Source of the DNA: Pyricularia pennisetigena
Taxonomy: Eukaryota; Ascomycota; Sordariomycetes; Magnaporthales; Pyriculariaceae
DNA: 64,000 nucleotides
Assembly (NCBI RefSeq): GCF_004337985.1
Contig: NC_043744.1
Coordinates: 2,950,408 to 3,014,407, forward strand
Direction: 5' to 3'
Within the stretch, counting starts at the first letter, position 1, and every line of letters starts with the position of its first letter. The notes under the pieces are model-generated. The model saw nothing but the letters and a program-made list of their open reading frames with translations. It was not told the DNA's origin and ran no database searches. This document shows positions 45,194 through 55,700 of this stretch, in pieces. Made by a program: the position numbers and the translations under genes.

Positions 45194-47329
45194 GTGCTAC
45201 TCCGGCGGTCCCGTTTGATAACCTGGCCCGATCGGCTTCAATCAAGCTTGCCACTTTGCGGCCAGGCGGTCGCTTTCTCACTATCACCACGACGCTCACA
45301 CTCCTGGACACCATTCTAGCGTTTGATTAATCCTAGACCAGCACCTTCTGCCACGTCGGCGGTCTTGTTACTTTGACAAACCAACTGCATCATCTACCGC
45401 GCTGTCCATCATCGCGTTTCTTGAATATCTCCAGATACCCAAGGTTCTTTTTTTCCCAGCCACCTGTTTTTTTGTTTTTTTTTGTCCATAATCACACTGG
45501 ACTTTTTCGGGGAAGCTACCCTGAGTGCATTTGTCTGGTTAAACTGTATTGATGTATTTCTCTTTCAGGGTGTACATACATGGCCTGTGCCACTATGCAT
45601 CTGTTTTCTTTTCCTTCTTTTTCCTTTAATTTTTTTCCTTGGTGGGTTATATTTTCCATATATCCATGCTAGCATGCAAAGCCAGATACATGAGGGGTGG
45701 AACTGTACGACGAGATGTTTATTTATACTCTTGGGGGCGTTATTCACATTTCCTGGCTATAACTATTTTCTTACTTGATTTCTTTGTTCTTGTTTTGCAC
45801 CTTCATTCCCTTCCTTAACGTTTCATTGTTCGTTCTATCTATATTGGCGGCCTCGGAAGCGGCATGGATTGGACTAGGGATCTGAACTAAAAAAGGGGAG
45901 GGGGGGAACGGAAAGTAAAAATCTTGTCCAGGAGAAACAATAATAAAGACAGCCTTTCACAGCTGACAGTATGAAGGGACATGGCTCTGCAATTGCTTTT
46001 TTATCTACCACTGAACATCATGAGCCTGTTTGGGAGCTAGGCGCATGGTTACCGGTTCAAAGAGACTAGATGCAGCCAACCAGCCTCTAGCGGTAGGCAA
46101 CATAGATAGGTATGTACGAGCGGATTCATGCATGCCGCAAAACCGAATGATCCGATAAGCAACCCAAGCTCTGCCGGTAACCGGCGCCTGCCAGGCTCTT
46201 TGCGGGGCGTGTTCGTCTTTCAGAACTATTCCTCGGGCAGTTAGGTGGTTTTTAGTTTGTTCACTTTGGGCATTTGCCCACGCTAGCTTTAGGTGCCCGG
46301 GGAGCCGGGTTATAGTGGGCACTTTCGATCAATCGGCTTGAAAAGTGCACTAAGCTAGAATCGTGCACGGTCAACGGCCGCCACCACGTGGGATTCGTTT
46401 GATGTTTGGAGCTTACTTGCCTTGCTTAACCAAACAGTCACAACCCTAATGTCCCTCCATGGCCCCCCCCGTCAAGGGCCCTCCCTTGTTCATAACAATC
46501 GAGCTACTACGCTAGTCCTGGAGCTAGCTCCAGTGGAGTCTAGCCTTGGTGTACTGTGGTACTGTAGATCGGTCCACCATCGGCCAAGGTGGGGAAAAGG
46601 AAACCCTTTGGAGAACAATGGAGGTTGTCAGCAACAAACAACGAACCAAATTTGCCCCTCTGCAAATGTCTCGTCTCAGAAGTTGGTGGGCGGGGAAAAT
46701 TGGGGGGAATCGAAGAAATTAGACACATGATTTTGAATACAGTAAGTATATAATGTTTCAGACTGAAAAGTGCGAGGGGAGAACAATGTGCCGTTTTTGT
46801 TATTTAGTATAATGTTACATCTCGTGATGATGAGTGGATATGATACAACCCATTAGCTTTCATGGGCGGGCCGCGTGGGACTGGGGTAGGTAGCCTGCTG
46901 AACCAGGGTTGCAACCCGGGCAACCGTGTGCCAACTTTTCCCCTCGTAGAATTATCTCAATCGGACTGGACGTTATTACGAACAAAAAAGGTATCATTTG
47001 AATTTCGAATCAGATTTTTTCTTCAAAATCCTCTGATGTCATTAATATCTAACAAGCAATTATAAAGAGTAGTCGACAGGAACCTGGTCTTTTTGACGGG
47101 GGTATAACATAACGGGGTTCCAGCACCTTTTATCGCTCGTTTGATGTTTGTTTACTTGGCTTTGTTTACACCTTTCAATTAACCGAGATCAATCCACCAG
47201 GCACCACCACCAACCGACTCTCAAAACCAACAGCTTTTTCATCGTCCCACTCAATTCTCAATTAAGGACCGAGACTAACTTGTCACCGTCCGATATCTCC
47301 ACAAATTCCACCAGACAGGCATACCAGAC
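45194..47329. other. Intergenic, no gene recognised
   Basis: T-rich sequence up to about 45800 is probably G-alpha 3' UTR. Further on there are C/G homopolymer patches (46447-46475) and an AT-rich block 46735-47070. The last 150 bp are A/C-rich and look like the leader of the beta-glucosidase gene. Confidence 0.5.
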
Positions 47330-47678
47330 ATGATGTCGTCCGGTCACCATTACGAGTCCGTATCGGGCAGTTACGCCAAGGAGTCGCCGGCGTCAATGGT
47401 TTCGTCGGTGGACAAGTCACACACGGGTGTTCCTTCCAGTTGACAATCAAGGATCGTGCAGCGCTTTCCATTCTTGGGGACAAGGAAGGGCGCTGCCACC
47501 CTCGCCGCCGTGGTATTTTTGGTCATCGGCGGCGGACTTGCGGGGCTGGCCGCCTTGCCCAAGAGCTCGGGAAACTCACCCAAGGGAAAGCTGCGGTCGC
47601 CGGACGCCATCACAGAAGATAGCTACTTCTATGGCCAGTCCCCGCCGGTGTATCCATCCCGTAGGTTCTCCTACTTTC

Positions 47679-47724
<46 letters not shown>

Positions 47725-50555
47725 ATACTATATGGTCAATTTCTCTGTCAATGGCAGTCCAACTAATTTATGCTGATGGCGAATAGCGGAGATGACCGGC
47801 GGAGGGGGCTGGGAAGAGGCATACAGAAAGGCAAAGGACATGGTTGGCAATATGACAAACGATGAAAAAGTGAGTGCTGGCTGAATGACACCACCCCTTT
47901 GTATAATACGTCCTGTGGCCGCATTGGCTAAATTCGCCTCCTGCAAACAGCTTGTCCTGATCGCCGGCAAACCTGAGCCTGTCCGTCGTTGTGATGGCAA
48001 CATCGCACCCATCACCAACGTTGGTTTTCCTGGAATGTGCCTGGCTGATGCAGGCAATGGCTTACGCGGCACAGATTTTGTTACTGCGTGGCCCAGTGGT
48101 GTCCATGTGGGTGCCAGGTGAGTGTGTTACTGTCTTGGCAGAGGTAAACAGGAGACATAAGATAACTGTACTGACGCAGCTATCATACCAGTTTCAACCG
48201 GCAGCTTAGCGCAAAACGTGCCTATGGCATGGGCTCTGAATTTCGGAAGAAAGGTGTCAATGTGCTCCTGGGCCCGGTTGTAGGTCCTATTGGAAGGACC
48301 GTAAGGGGTGGACGCAACTGGGAAGGTGAGCATGGAGGTGCCGGGGTCACAGACTAATGACTTGGCGAGAGCTAACTGTAAAGATAGGATTTGCCGTTGA
48401 CCCCTATCTCTCCGGAATCTTGGTTGATCAGACGGTCCGTGGCATACAAAATGCTGGCGTGATTGCGAGCACCAAGGTGAGGAGATATATGTCTCCTTAT
48501 TCTACACTGGAAGTTCACTGACTCGGCATACTATCAGCACTACGTCGCCAACGAGCAAGAAACTAACCGCCAGCCTGATGGCGAAGTTCAATCTGTGTCT
48601 TCAAACATTGATGACCGGACAATGCACGAACTGTATCTTTGGTAAGAAAACCCCCGGATGCCGATTTGTATGAACTCACAGCGATTGCATACGATTAACG
48701 CTAGCGTCAAGGCCCTTCATGGATGCCGTACGCGCCGGGACAGGCAGCATCATGTGCTCTTACAACAGATTGAACAATTCCTACGGCTGTGCGAACAGCA
48801 AGGCCCTCAACGGTCTCTTGAAGACGGAACTGGGCTTTCAGGTATCGAGGTCTCCTCTTGATCCTCACACAACCCTTTCTGCGATGGAAACTGACGGCAA
48901 GATCTCTCAACTAGGGCCACGTTGTGAGTGACTGGTGGGCGCAGCACAGTGGAGTAGCGTCGGCCCTTGCTGGACTCGATATGGCCATGCCGCATGCAGA
49001 CCAGTTTTGGGGCGCGGAACTGCTCAAAGCAATCAACAATGGCACCGTTCCTCAGTCACGTCTCGACGATATGGCAATACGGTCAGTTTGGTCAGTCCCT
49101 GCGACAAGTTTTCTATGCTAACAGGCTTGCCGTGTGTCTCTATGTAGCGTTCTTGCACCCTGGTTCCAGCTGGGTCATGACAAGGGCTTCCCGACGCCAG
49201 GAAGCGGAATCCCCGCCGATATCAACCAGCCGCACGCGATAGTTGATGCCAGGAACTCGTCCGACAAGGCCACAATCTTCGACGGGGCGGTTGAGGGCCA
49301 TGTTCTCGTGAAAAACATCCGAAACGCCCTCCCACTCAAGAGGCCCAAGATGTTGACCATCTATGGTTACTCGGCCAAAAAGGCTGATAAGACCAACTTT
49401 GAGCCAGGAATCTTCCCACAGTGGGTTTGGGGTCCCGAATCCATGAACTACGATGATATCAAGACTGGCATGCTCCACGCAGGAGAGATGCTACCCGGCA
49501 CCGCACGGGCGGAACAAACAAGGCCAATCGCCATCAATGGCACGATATTCTCTGGCGGCGGATCCGGAGCGGTGTCTGTTTCGCTGGTCAGCGCACCCTT
49601 CGACGCCATATCGCAGCAGTGCTGGGAGGACGATACAGTCATGTTCTGGGATTTTGCATCGCCCAAGCCTTCCGTAAACTCCAACTCGGAAGCCTGTCTC
49701 GTGTTTGGAAACGTTGCAGCCGCTGAAGGTTGGGATAGAGTTGGACTCCGAGACGACTACACTGACGGGTTAATCAAGCACGTGGCCAACTCATGCAATA
49801 ACACAATCGTCGTCCTGCACAACGCCGGCCCGCGGCTTGTTGATCAATTTATTGACCATCCCAATGTCACGGCCCTCATTTATGCGCACCTCCCCGGGCA
49901 AGCATCTGGAGTTGCCCTGGCATCCATACTGTACGGCAAAGTCAACCCGTCAGGCAAGATGCCGTACACAGTGGCACGCAACGAGACGGATTACGGCGGC
50001 GTCCAAGATCCGAATTTGCCAAAGGGCAAATACGAGCTGTTCCCACAGGCCGACTTTACCGAAGGCTTGTTCCTGGACTACCGACATTTCGACAAGCAAA
50101 AGATCGAGCCCCGCTACGAATTCGGTTTTGGTCTGTCGTACACGACATTTAGCTACTCCAACCTGAAGATTGAAAAGTCGACGGGCGTCAGCTTTGGCCC
50201 ACACCCTGAAGGCCAGGTGTTGTCGGGAGGGCCGGCTTCGCTTTGGGAGACGCTCGTGAGCGTCACGGCCGAGGTCGAAAACACGGGTGGCGTCGATGGT
50301 GCCGAGGTTGCCCAGCTGTACCTCTCCGTGCCCGGGGCCGAGGATGGGCACACGCCGCTGCGGGTGCTCAGGGGCTTCGAGAAGCCGTTCATCAAGGCCA
50401 AGGAGAAGGCCACGGTGCGGTTTGAGCTGAGCAGGCGAGACATGAGCATCTGGGATGTTATTACTCAGAAGTGGCTGCTGAGGAACGGCACCTACACCGT
50501 CAGTGTCGGCTCGAGCAGCCGAATCCTACCCATCAATGGAACTTTTAGTCTGTAA
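47330..50555 (+). CDS. GH3 beta-glucosidase, type II membrane-anchored (BglE-like)
   Basis: Exons 47787-47869, 47951-48117, 48180-48325, 48388-48476, 48538-48641, 48712-48841, 48915-49081 and 49148-50555 join in phase behind an N-terminal exon ending at 47660. The N-terminal part starts at ATG 47330 ([17 protein letters not shown], cytosolic tail). A TM helix follows ([21 protein letters not shown]), then a Ser/Pro linker. GH3 signatures: [82 protein letters not shown], and [11 protein letters not shown] with the nucleophile Asp. The C-terminal fibronectin-like part includes [12 protein letters not shown]. It would cleave beta-glucosides at the cell surface. An in-frame TGA at 47441-47443 must be removed by a short first intron (for example 47404-47451) or read through; about 858 aa with that intron. 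Upstream splicing is therefore uncertain, the rest is firm. Confidence 0.85.
47682..47722 (+). repeat. (AT)n microsatellite inside a beta-glucosidase intron
   Basis: About 20 TA/AT units lie in the intron 47661-47786, some 20 nt after the GTAGGT donor. Length variation would change intron size and could form a hairpin next to the donor. Confidence 0.95.
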
Positions 50556-51021
50556 TTAAGGATGGGCCTGCTTTGTTTGGGAGGGCTCGATGGCTGGACT
50601 GGGTTGTACTTTGTAGGCGCACGGGACACAGGACGGCTGTTTTGATTTTGTTTTTCGCTAGGAAGAGATCATGGGCATGAGGTATGAAAAATATGTGTAG
50701 CATATGACGCTCGTGCAATGAATAGCGTTATGCTGCTTATCATCACGTACACATATTCGCACTTGTTTATCCTGCAATTTCATGTCTATGTCAAGCAAAC
50801 TCGATGTCTATCAAATGTACAATTATCTGATAAATGAACAGAAGTGAGTATGAATCAAACGAGATTATCGAGTCATTATCATTTCTCATGCCCTACACCG
50901 AGCATGTCATCGTAGAAACCACTCGACCGCATCTCGGCAAGGGACTAGAGCTTGTTTACAAAATCTGGAGTATTTATGAACGCTAAGACGTTCAGTGACT
51001 GCATTAAAATATACCAACACG
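50556..51021. other. Convergent spacer, GH3 / surface protein genes
   Basis: The 466 bp separate two facing stop codons and should hold both 3' UTRs and polyadenylation sites. AT-rich sequence with TATGAAAAAT and AATAGC-like elements lies near 50680-50730. No gene seen. Confidence 0.5.
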
Positions 51022-52742
51022 CTAAACCCATTGATTCCTTCCCGTTGTGGGCGCCGGATACCTCCCGAAGCCGGGGTGCTGGAGCACCGGGGCCTGCTGT
51101 GCAGCGGCGGCAAGGACACCCCGCATGGTCCCGTTGCTGTCCACCTCCTTCAACTCGTACTCCTCGGTGCTGCTATGGTAGGCGGGATGCTTGCCCTTGA
51201 CGTCTGCAGAGGACCAGGGGTTGCTCGCGAGCGGGTTCGGCTGCGGAGGTGGCGCTTGTTGCCCAGCTGGGTCCGACTCCTTGGAGACGAAGCTCAGATC
51301 CGACTTTTTCGACCGCAGGCTTGGATCGTCACCACCCAGCGCGACTCCTATGTCTTGCGGGCTGAGATGTTGCTGGGATTGGTATAGTCGTTGCTGTTGA
51401 ATTTGGTACTGCTGTTGCTGCATAAAGTAATGCCGCTGCTGCTGCTGCACCTCCTGTTCGCGCTCGCGCTCCATCTGTGCTAGCGCTTCTTGAGTCATCG
51501 CCGGCCACTGCTGCTGCTGTTGGTGATGCTGCATGCCGTTGGCGTCGGCAGTGCTGATGGGGCTGCTATAAGGTGAATAGTATCGCGTCGGGAACGTGGA
51601 GGGCCCGGCGCTGTCGTTCTTCTCCATGGCCGGCGAAAATCCAGTTGAAAGGCCGGTCCGATCCGTGTGCGCCGAGGTGGGAGATTGCTCCCAGCCGCCA
51701 ACGAGCGGCCTCTGGCTGACTGGGGTCTCAAACATGTCGCCGCCCGCCCCGTGGGTACCAGGCCAGCGGCTACTACCGCCAAAGCCCTGAGACTGGGCCA
51801 TCGCCTGGCGCTTTTCCATGTCGCGCAAGTAGCGGCGGCGCCTGCGCTTGCCGTTACAGACGATGCCGCAGCCGGCGGCGATGAGTATGATGGCCACCCC
51901 GGCGAAGGCAATGCCGACCTTTGCGCTAAGGTTGAGTGGGCCGTTATCAGGCACAAAGGTGTAGCCGGTTGGGGCCGGGGTCGTGGCCTGAATGGCCTTG
52001 GTCGTGAAAGGTGGACCGGAGACCGATATGGTGCGTCCTTCGGCGGGCTGTTGCGTGCAGGCCGCATCGAGCATGGTCATGTAGTTGGTCAACACATAGT
52101 GGCGACCGGACTGAAGGCACGGTTGGCATTTCGAAAAGTCGTGGGCCCTCCAAGAGTTGCAAAAGTCGTAGCGTCCAGCTGCCTTGGTAAGGTTCTGCCA
52201 TTGGATCGCCTCTCTGAAAGGGCCGCAAGCAGTGCTGCACACGTGTTTGAGAGCTAGTCAGCATCATTCCCCGAGCAGGTTTGCTGAAATATTTCTTGGT
52301 CATAGATGTTTCTGTTTACCTTGTGGTGCATGGATTTGAGCCAAGTTTCTTATCACTGTCGGGGAAGCCAAACAGGCAGAATGATAGTGTGTATCTCAGG
52401 TTATCTGGCCATTTTTTTTTTTTTCGAGATGTCAGTCTCGTCTATTGCTCTGGGCATGTAGTGTGCGGGATTTCACCTACATATGAGCCACTCGAGATCA
52501 GACTGCCCGGCGGAGGTATATGAGCTGCTCGCCTGGCATGTCAAGCAGTTCTGAAGCACATTGCCAGCGGCTGTGGTCGAGTAGTCAGAGGGATTGTCAA
52601 AGCACTCCATGTCGTCGGCGGTAGTGGCTGAGAGCACATTTCCGCAGTGCCTCGAGCATGGCGAGTTTGGGGCCAACAGCAGGCTCGTTGCGAACGATGC
52701 GAGCGTGCCGAGAAGCACCGGAAATGCCTGCGATAGTTTCAT
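51022..52742 (-). CDS. Cys-rich single-pass cell-surface protein with Gln-rich tail
   Basis: Two exons, 52742-52477 and 52234-51022, give 492 aa in phase. A signal peptide (MKLSQAFPVLLGTLASFATS) precedes a Cys-rich extracellular domain of about 150 residues (C-x3-C, NCLTC, CSTACGPF, FSKCQPCL). The intron lies within this domain. A Thr/Pro stalk, a TM segment VGIAFAGVAIILIAAGCGIVC (about 195-215) and a stop-transfer GKRRRRRYLR follow. The cytosolic part is Gln- and Ser-rich (QQQQRHYFMQQQQYQIQQQR; ELKEVDSNG) with Ser/Pro sites. This layout is common in fungal cell-wall or surface-sensor proteins, often auto-named LPXTG-type. No enzyme motif. Role as a surface sensor or wall-linked protein is inference. 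It converges with the beta-glucosidase gene. Confidence 0.8.
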
Positions 52743-55700
52743 TGTGTGCGATGGGCAGCTGCCGTCATCTATCCACGGTACAAAGGTGTGTTCTTCCGAC
52801 CGAATTGTAATCCTAGCGCACAAGATGCAGCTCCTTCCTGCGTACCTACTGCTACTTCAGTAGAGGCGTGGGTAGACTAAAAGGCAGGGAGCCGAGTGGT
52901 AGGCATCCAAAGAAGATACCGGTTGGTTGCATAGACGGGATTCGGCTATGTAGTACACAAGGTGCACCACAGGAAGCAAGCAAGGAAACTGTCCCCGGAT
53001 TTTGTACCCCTGGAAAGACTGCTCTGAACTTCCGCGTTGCGGTGTCACACAAGACGAGTCCCGGTGAGCCTGTATGCTGACATGGCCTGAGGAAGAGGTA
53101 AGGCTCAAGGTAAGTATGTCCCAAGGTGGATATATACACCCAAAAGATCGACTAGAGGATTTTGCAGGGCAGCTCGACAAGGTAGCAACCAACCCGGCAG
53201 TCTGGTCGTGATGTAGGTAGCGTTGCTATTGTACCTCAAGCGCTTGCCCAAAGACGCCACACCTTTGCAAATACGGTACCCTGGTGGGTTTATCAGAAGT
53301 AAAATGATCTTTATCGGAGTTAGAAACGTGATTGTGACAGGATTTAATCATGCGTTTCCCCCACAATGGTTGGAAAAATAATAGTAAAAAGGATGCGGAG
53401 TGCGGTGATGGAAAAAAGGGCGATCAACCATTGGGGTCCAAAAGAGCGAGCCAAGCAAGACAGGGGTTGATTGGGCGCCATTGAAGGTGATGGAGGGTGA
53501 CGGCCCTGAGTGAGATTTAGCGACCAAGACCGACTATTGGGTGGTTGGGGAAGCGTACCACGTAAAGAGGGCTGGCTGGCCTGACCATGAGATTTCACAG
53601 GACTTGCTGGGTGGATGTGACACACAAGTTGTGCGTATGTGTGCTGATTGTTAGATGGGCCCGACTATTGTCAAGATACCAAGCAGGAGAAAAGCCTCGA
53701 CACTGGCCGGACAGGACCAGGCGGGTCGGGCAGAGGCCGCTGGAGTGGAGGTTACAAGGTCTTGGCACCAGGCGGGTGTCAACTTGCCCCAGTGATGACT
53801 GGTTCTCTCATGCAGCCTGCACGCCAGATTGACCACTGAGAGAGCTCGACACATGACAGTTTCCACTCGCGGGTCCTCCTGACGGACCGCAAGATCCCTC
53901 GGAAAGGGACAAAACCCCAATGTGTTGCGCTTCACACCATTCGAGCTTTCCCCCGAACGTGCTGTCGCCGGCAGCTGGGTTGGCTTGATTGGCTGCATGT
54001 AAGAGCGAGCAAATTTGCCCTTGCTATCCAAGCAAGGGTGTTAAAGATGGAAGAGGAAGGTGGGGTTTTAGAGTGACCGTTCGATGGACTTTTTGGCCGG
54101 CATTCCATTCCTGAGGTCGATCGGCTTTTATTTTTTGCTTAATCATGTCCGCACATGGGAAAATCTGCTTGCTTGGCTGGTCACTATTGGAGTTATAGTA
54201 TTTACTTAGTTCTTGCCACGATAATATTTCCTATTCTGATTGCTAGCAAATCCGTCTTTATCATCACCCAGGAAAGGCAGGTTCTTGCCTTGATCGGGAG
54301 GAAGGTCTACACCAAACTCGTACCTGCAAAAGAAAGACCAACGTAAGCCGTTCCTGCATCATCGCCTTCAATTGTGGGGATTCGCACTTACTAGTCTAGC
54401 TTGGGCGGGTTGCGTTACCAGGTAGTTTGCCGAGATCAGCTGGTTGACGAGCCTTTGATTAAACGATTGTCACTTGGTCAGCTCAGTTATAAACGGACGG
54501 CCAGCATTCCTGTTTTTCAAAACACTTTCTGTAATGTTGGTGGCATCCATCTGCTCCTTTTCGGCCAGATTGCTCCGATGGATTGAATGAAAACCAACTC
54601 TTGTGATGGCTAGCCGCCGACGTTCCCAATCGGTCAGGAGAGTAACTCCGCACATATGCAAAACATGCATATGGCATATTGCCAATAAGCATAGTGCCAT
54701 CAAGCCCGAGGATTTGCGGAAATTCAGAGAGCGCGATACAAGCCCAGCTGGCAATTGTCATTTCCCATCTCCTAGGTCAGGTCAACAGTTGTAAAAGTAT
54801 CAACAGGCATTTACTGAGCATAGCATAATGAGGAACAAGTCTGCTTTGGACCGGATGCATCCTATGATGAACACGGAAACACCATCGACGTAGGTTGCCT
54901 GGTACTGCTGTCGTGAATCGTGCGTTGACTCTGTGGCGGTGACATCGGTGACAGTTAGCGGAGTAAACCTCGCCGTAAACAGGGGCAACTCCTGATCCTT
55001 TGAACATGCAGCACCAACTTTTGTGCGAAATAGTTGGAAGTTCGGCGGCAAACGCCAGCAAGTGATTCGTTCGGCTAGTGTTCGGTAACTCACCATCAGC
55101 CAATGGGTGATGGTGAAAATCTGCAAACAGCTCCATTAACCCTAACCCTCATTGGCAATACACTACACACCATCAGAGAGGGTGAGCAACAGTTGAAACA
55201 CGATACAATTCTAAGGATGAGTACAATGAACGTCTCATCCTTGGGCGGCTATCTGAAACTTTCTGTAGGATTCTGTGGTTGCACTCAGGATGTTTCAGGA
55301 CACTCGAAACATTGAACCAAAATCCATCAGTGTATCAAGAAAGCCACCTACTAGACAGAATGGGGGCACAAGACGACGATTCTCTATGAGTCCCAGAATA
55401 TAACTATCGCAAAGTGCCTTTTTTCCCGTTGCTTCTGTTTTGGAAGCTCTCGGCATCTACAGCTGGCTTTTGCTACTTGTGTTGTCTCAAGTCTTCATTC
55501 AGTATTATATTACCATGCTGTTATTGGCATGAACAATTAAGTCACCTTTCCCCCAACATGAAAAAGCCAACTTTCTCGTTGGCATACATTTTATATCCCT
55601 CTTTCTTAATCACATATAGCACGCCTACTTAGCTCCAGGTGAAGCCAAGATGCAAAATCATTTGTGCTTGATTGATGGACGGACTCCTCGAACATACCCA

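Noticed and set aside
45482..45778. 98-codon hydrophobic ORF with several TM-like segments after the G-alpha gene
   Set aside because: It starts at TTG, lies in the T-rich probable 3' UTR, and T-rich DNA always yields Phe/Leu-rich frames.
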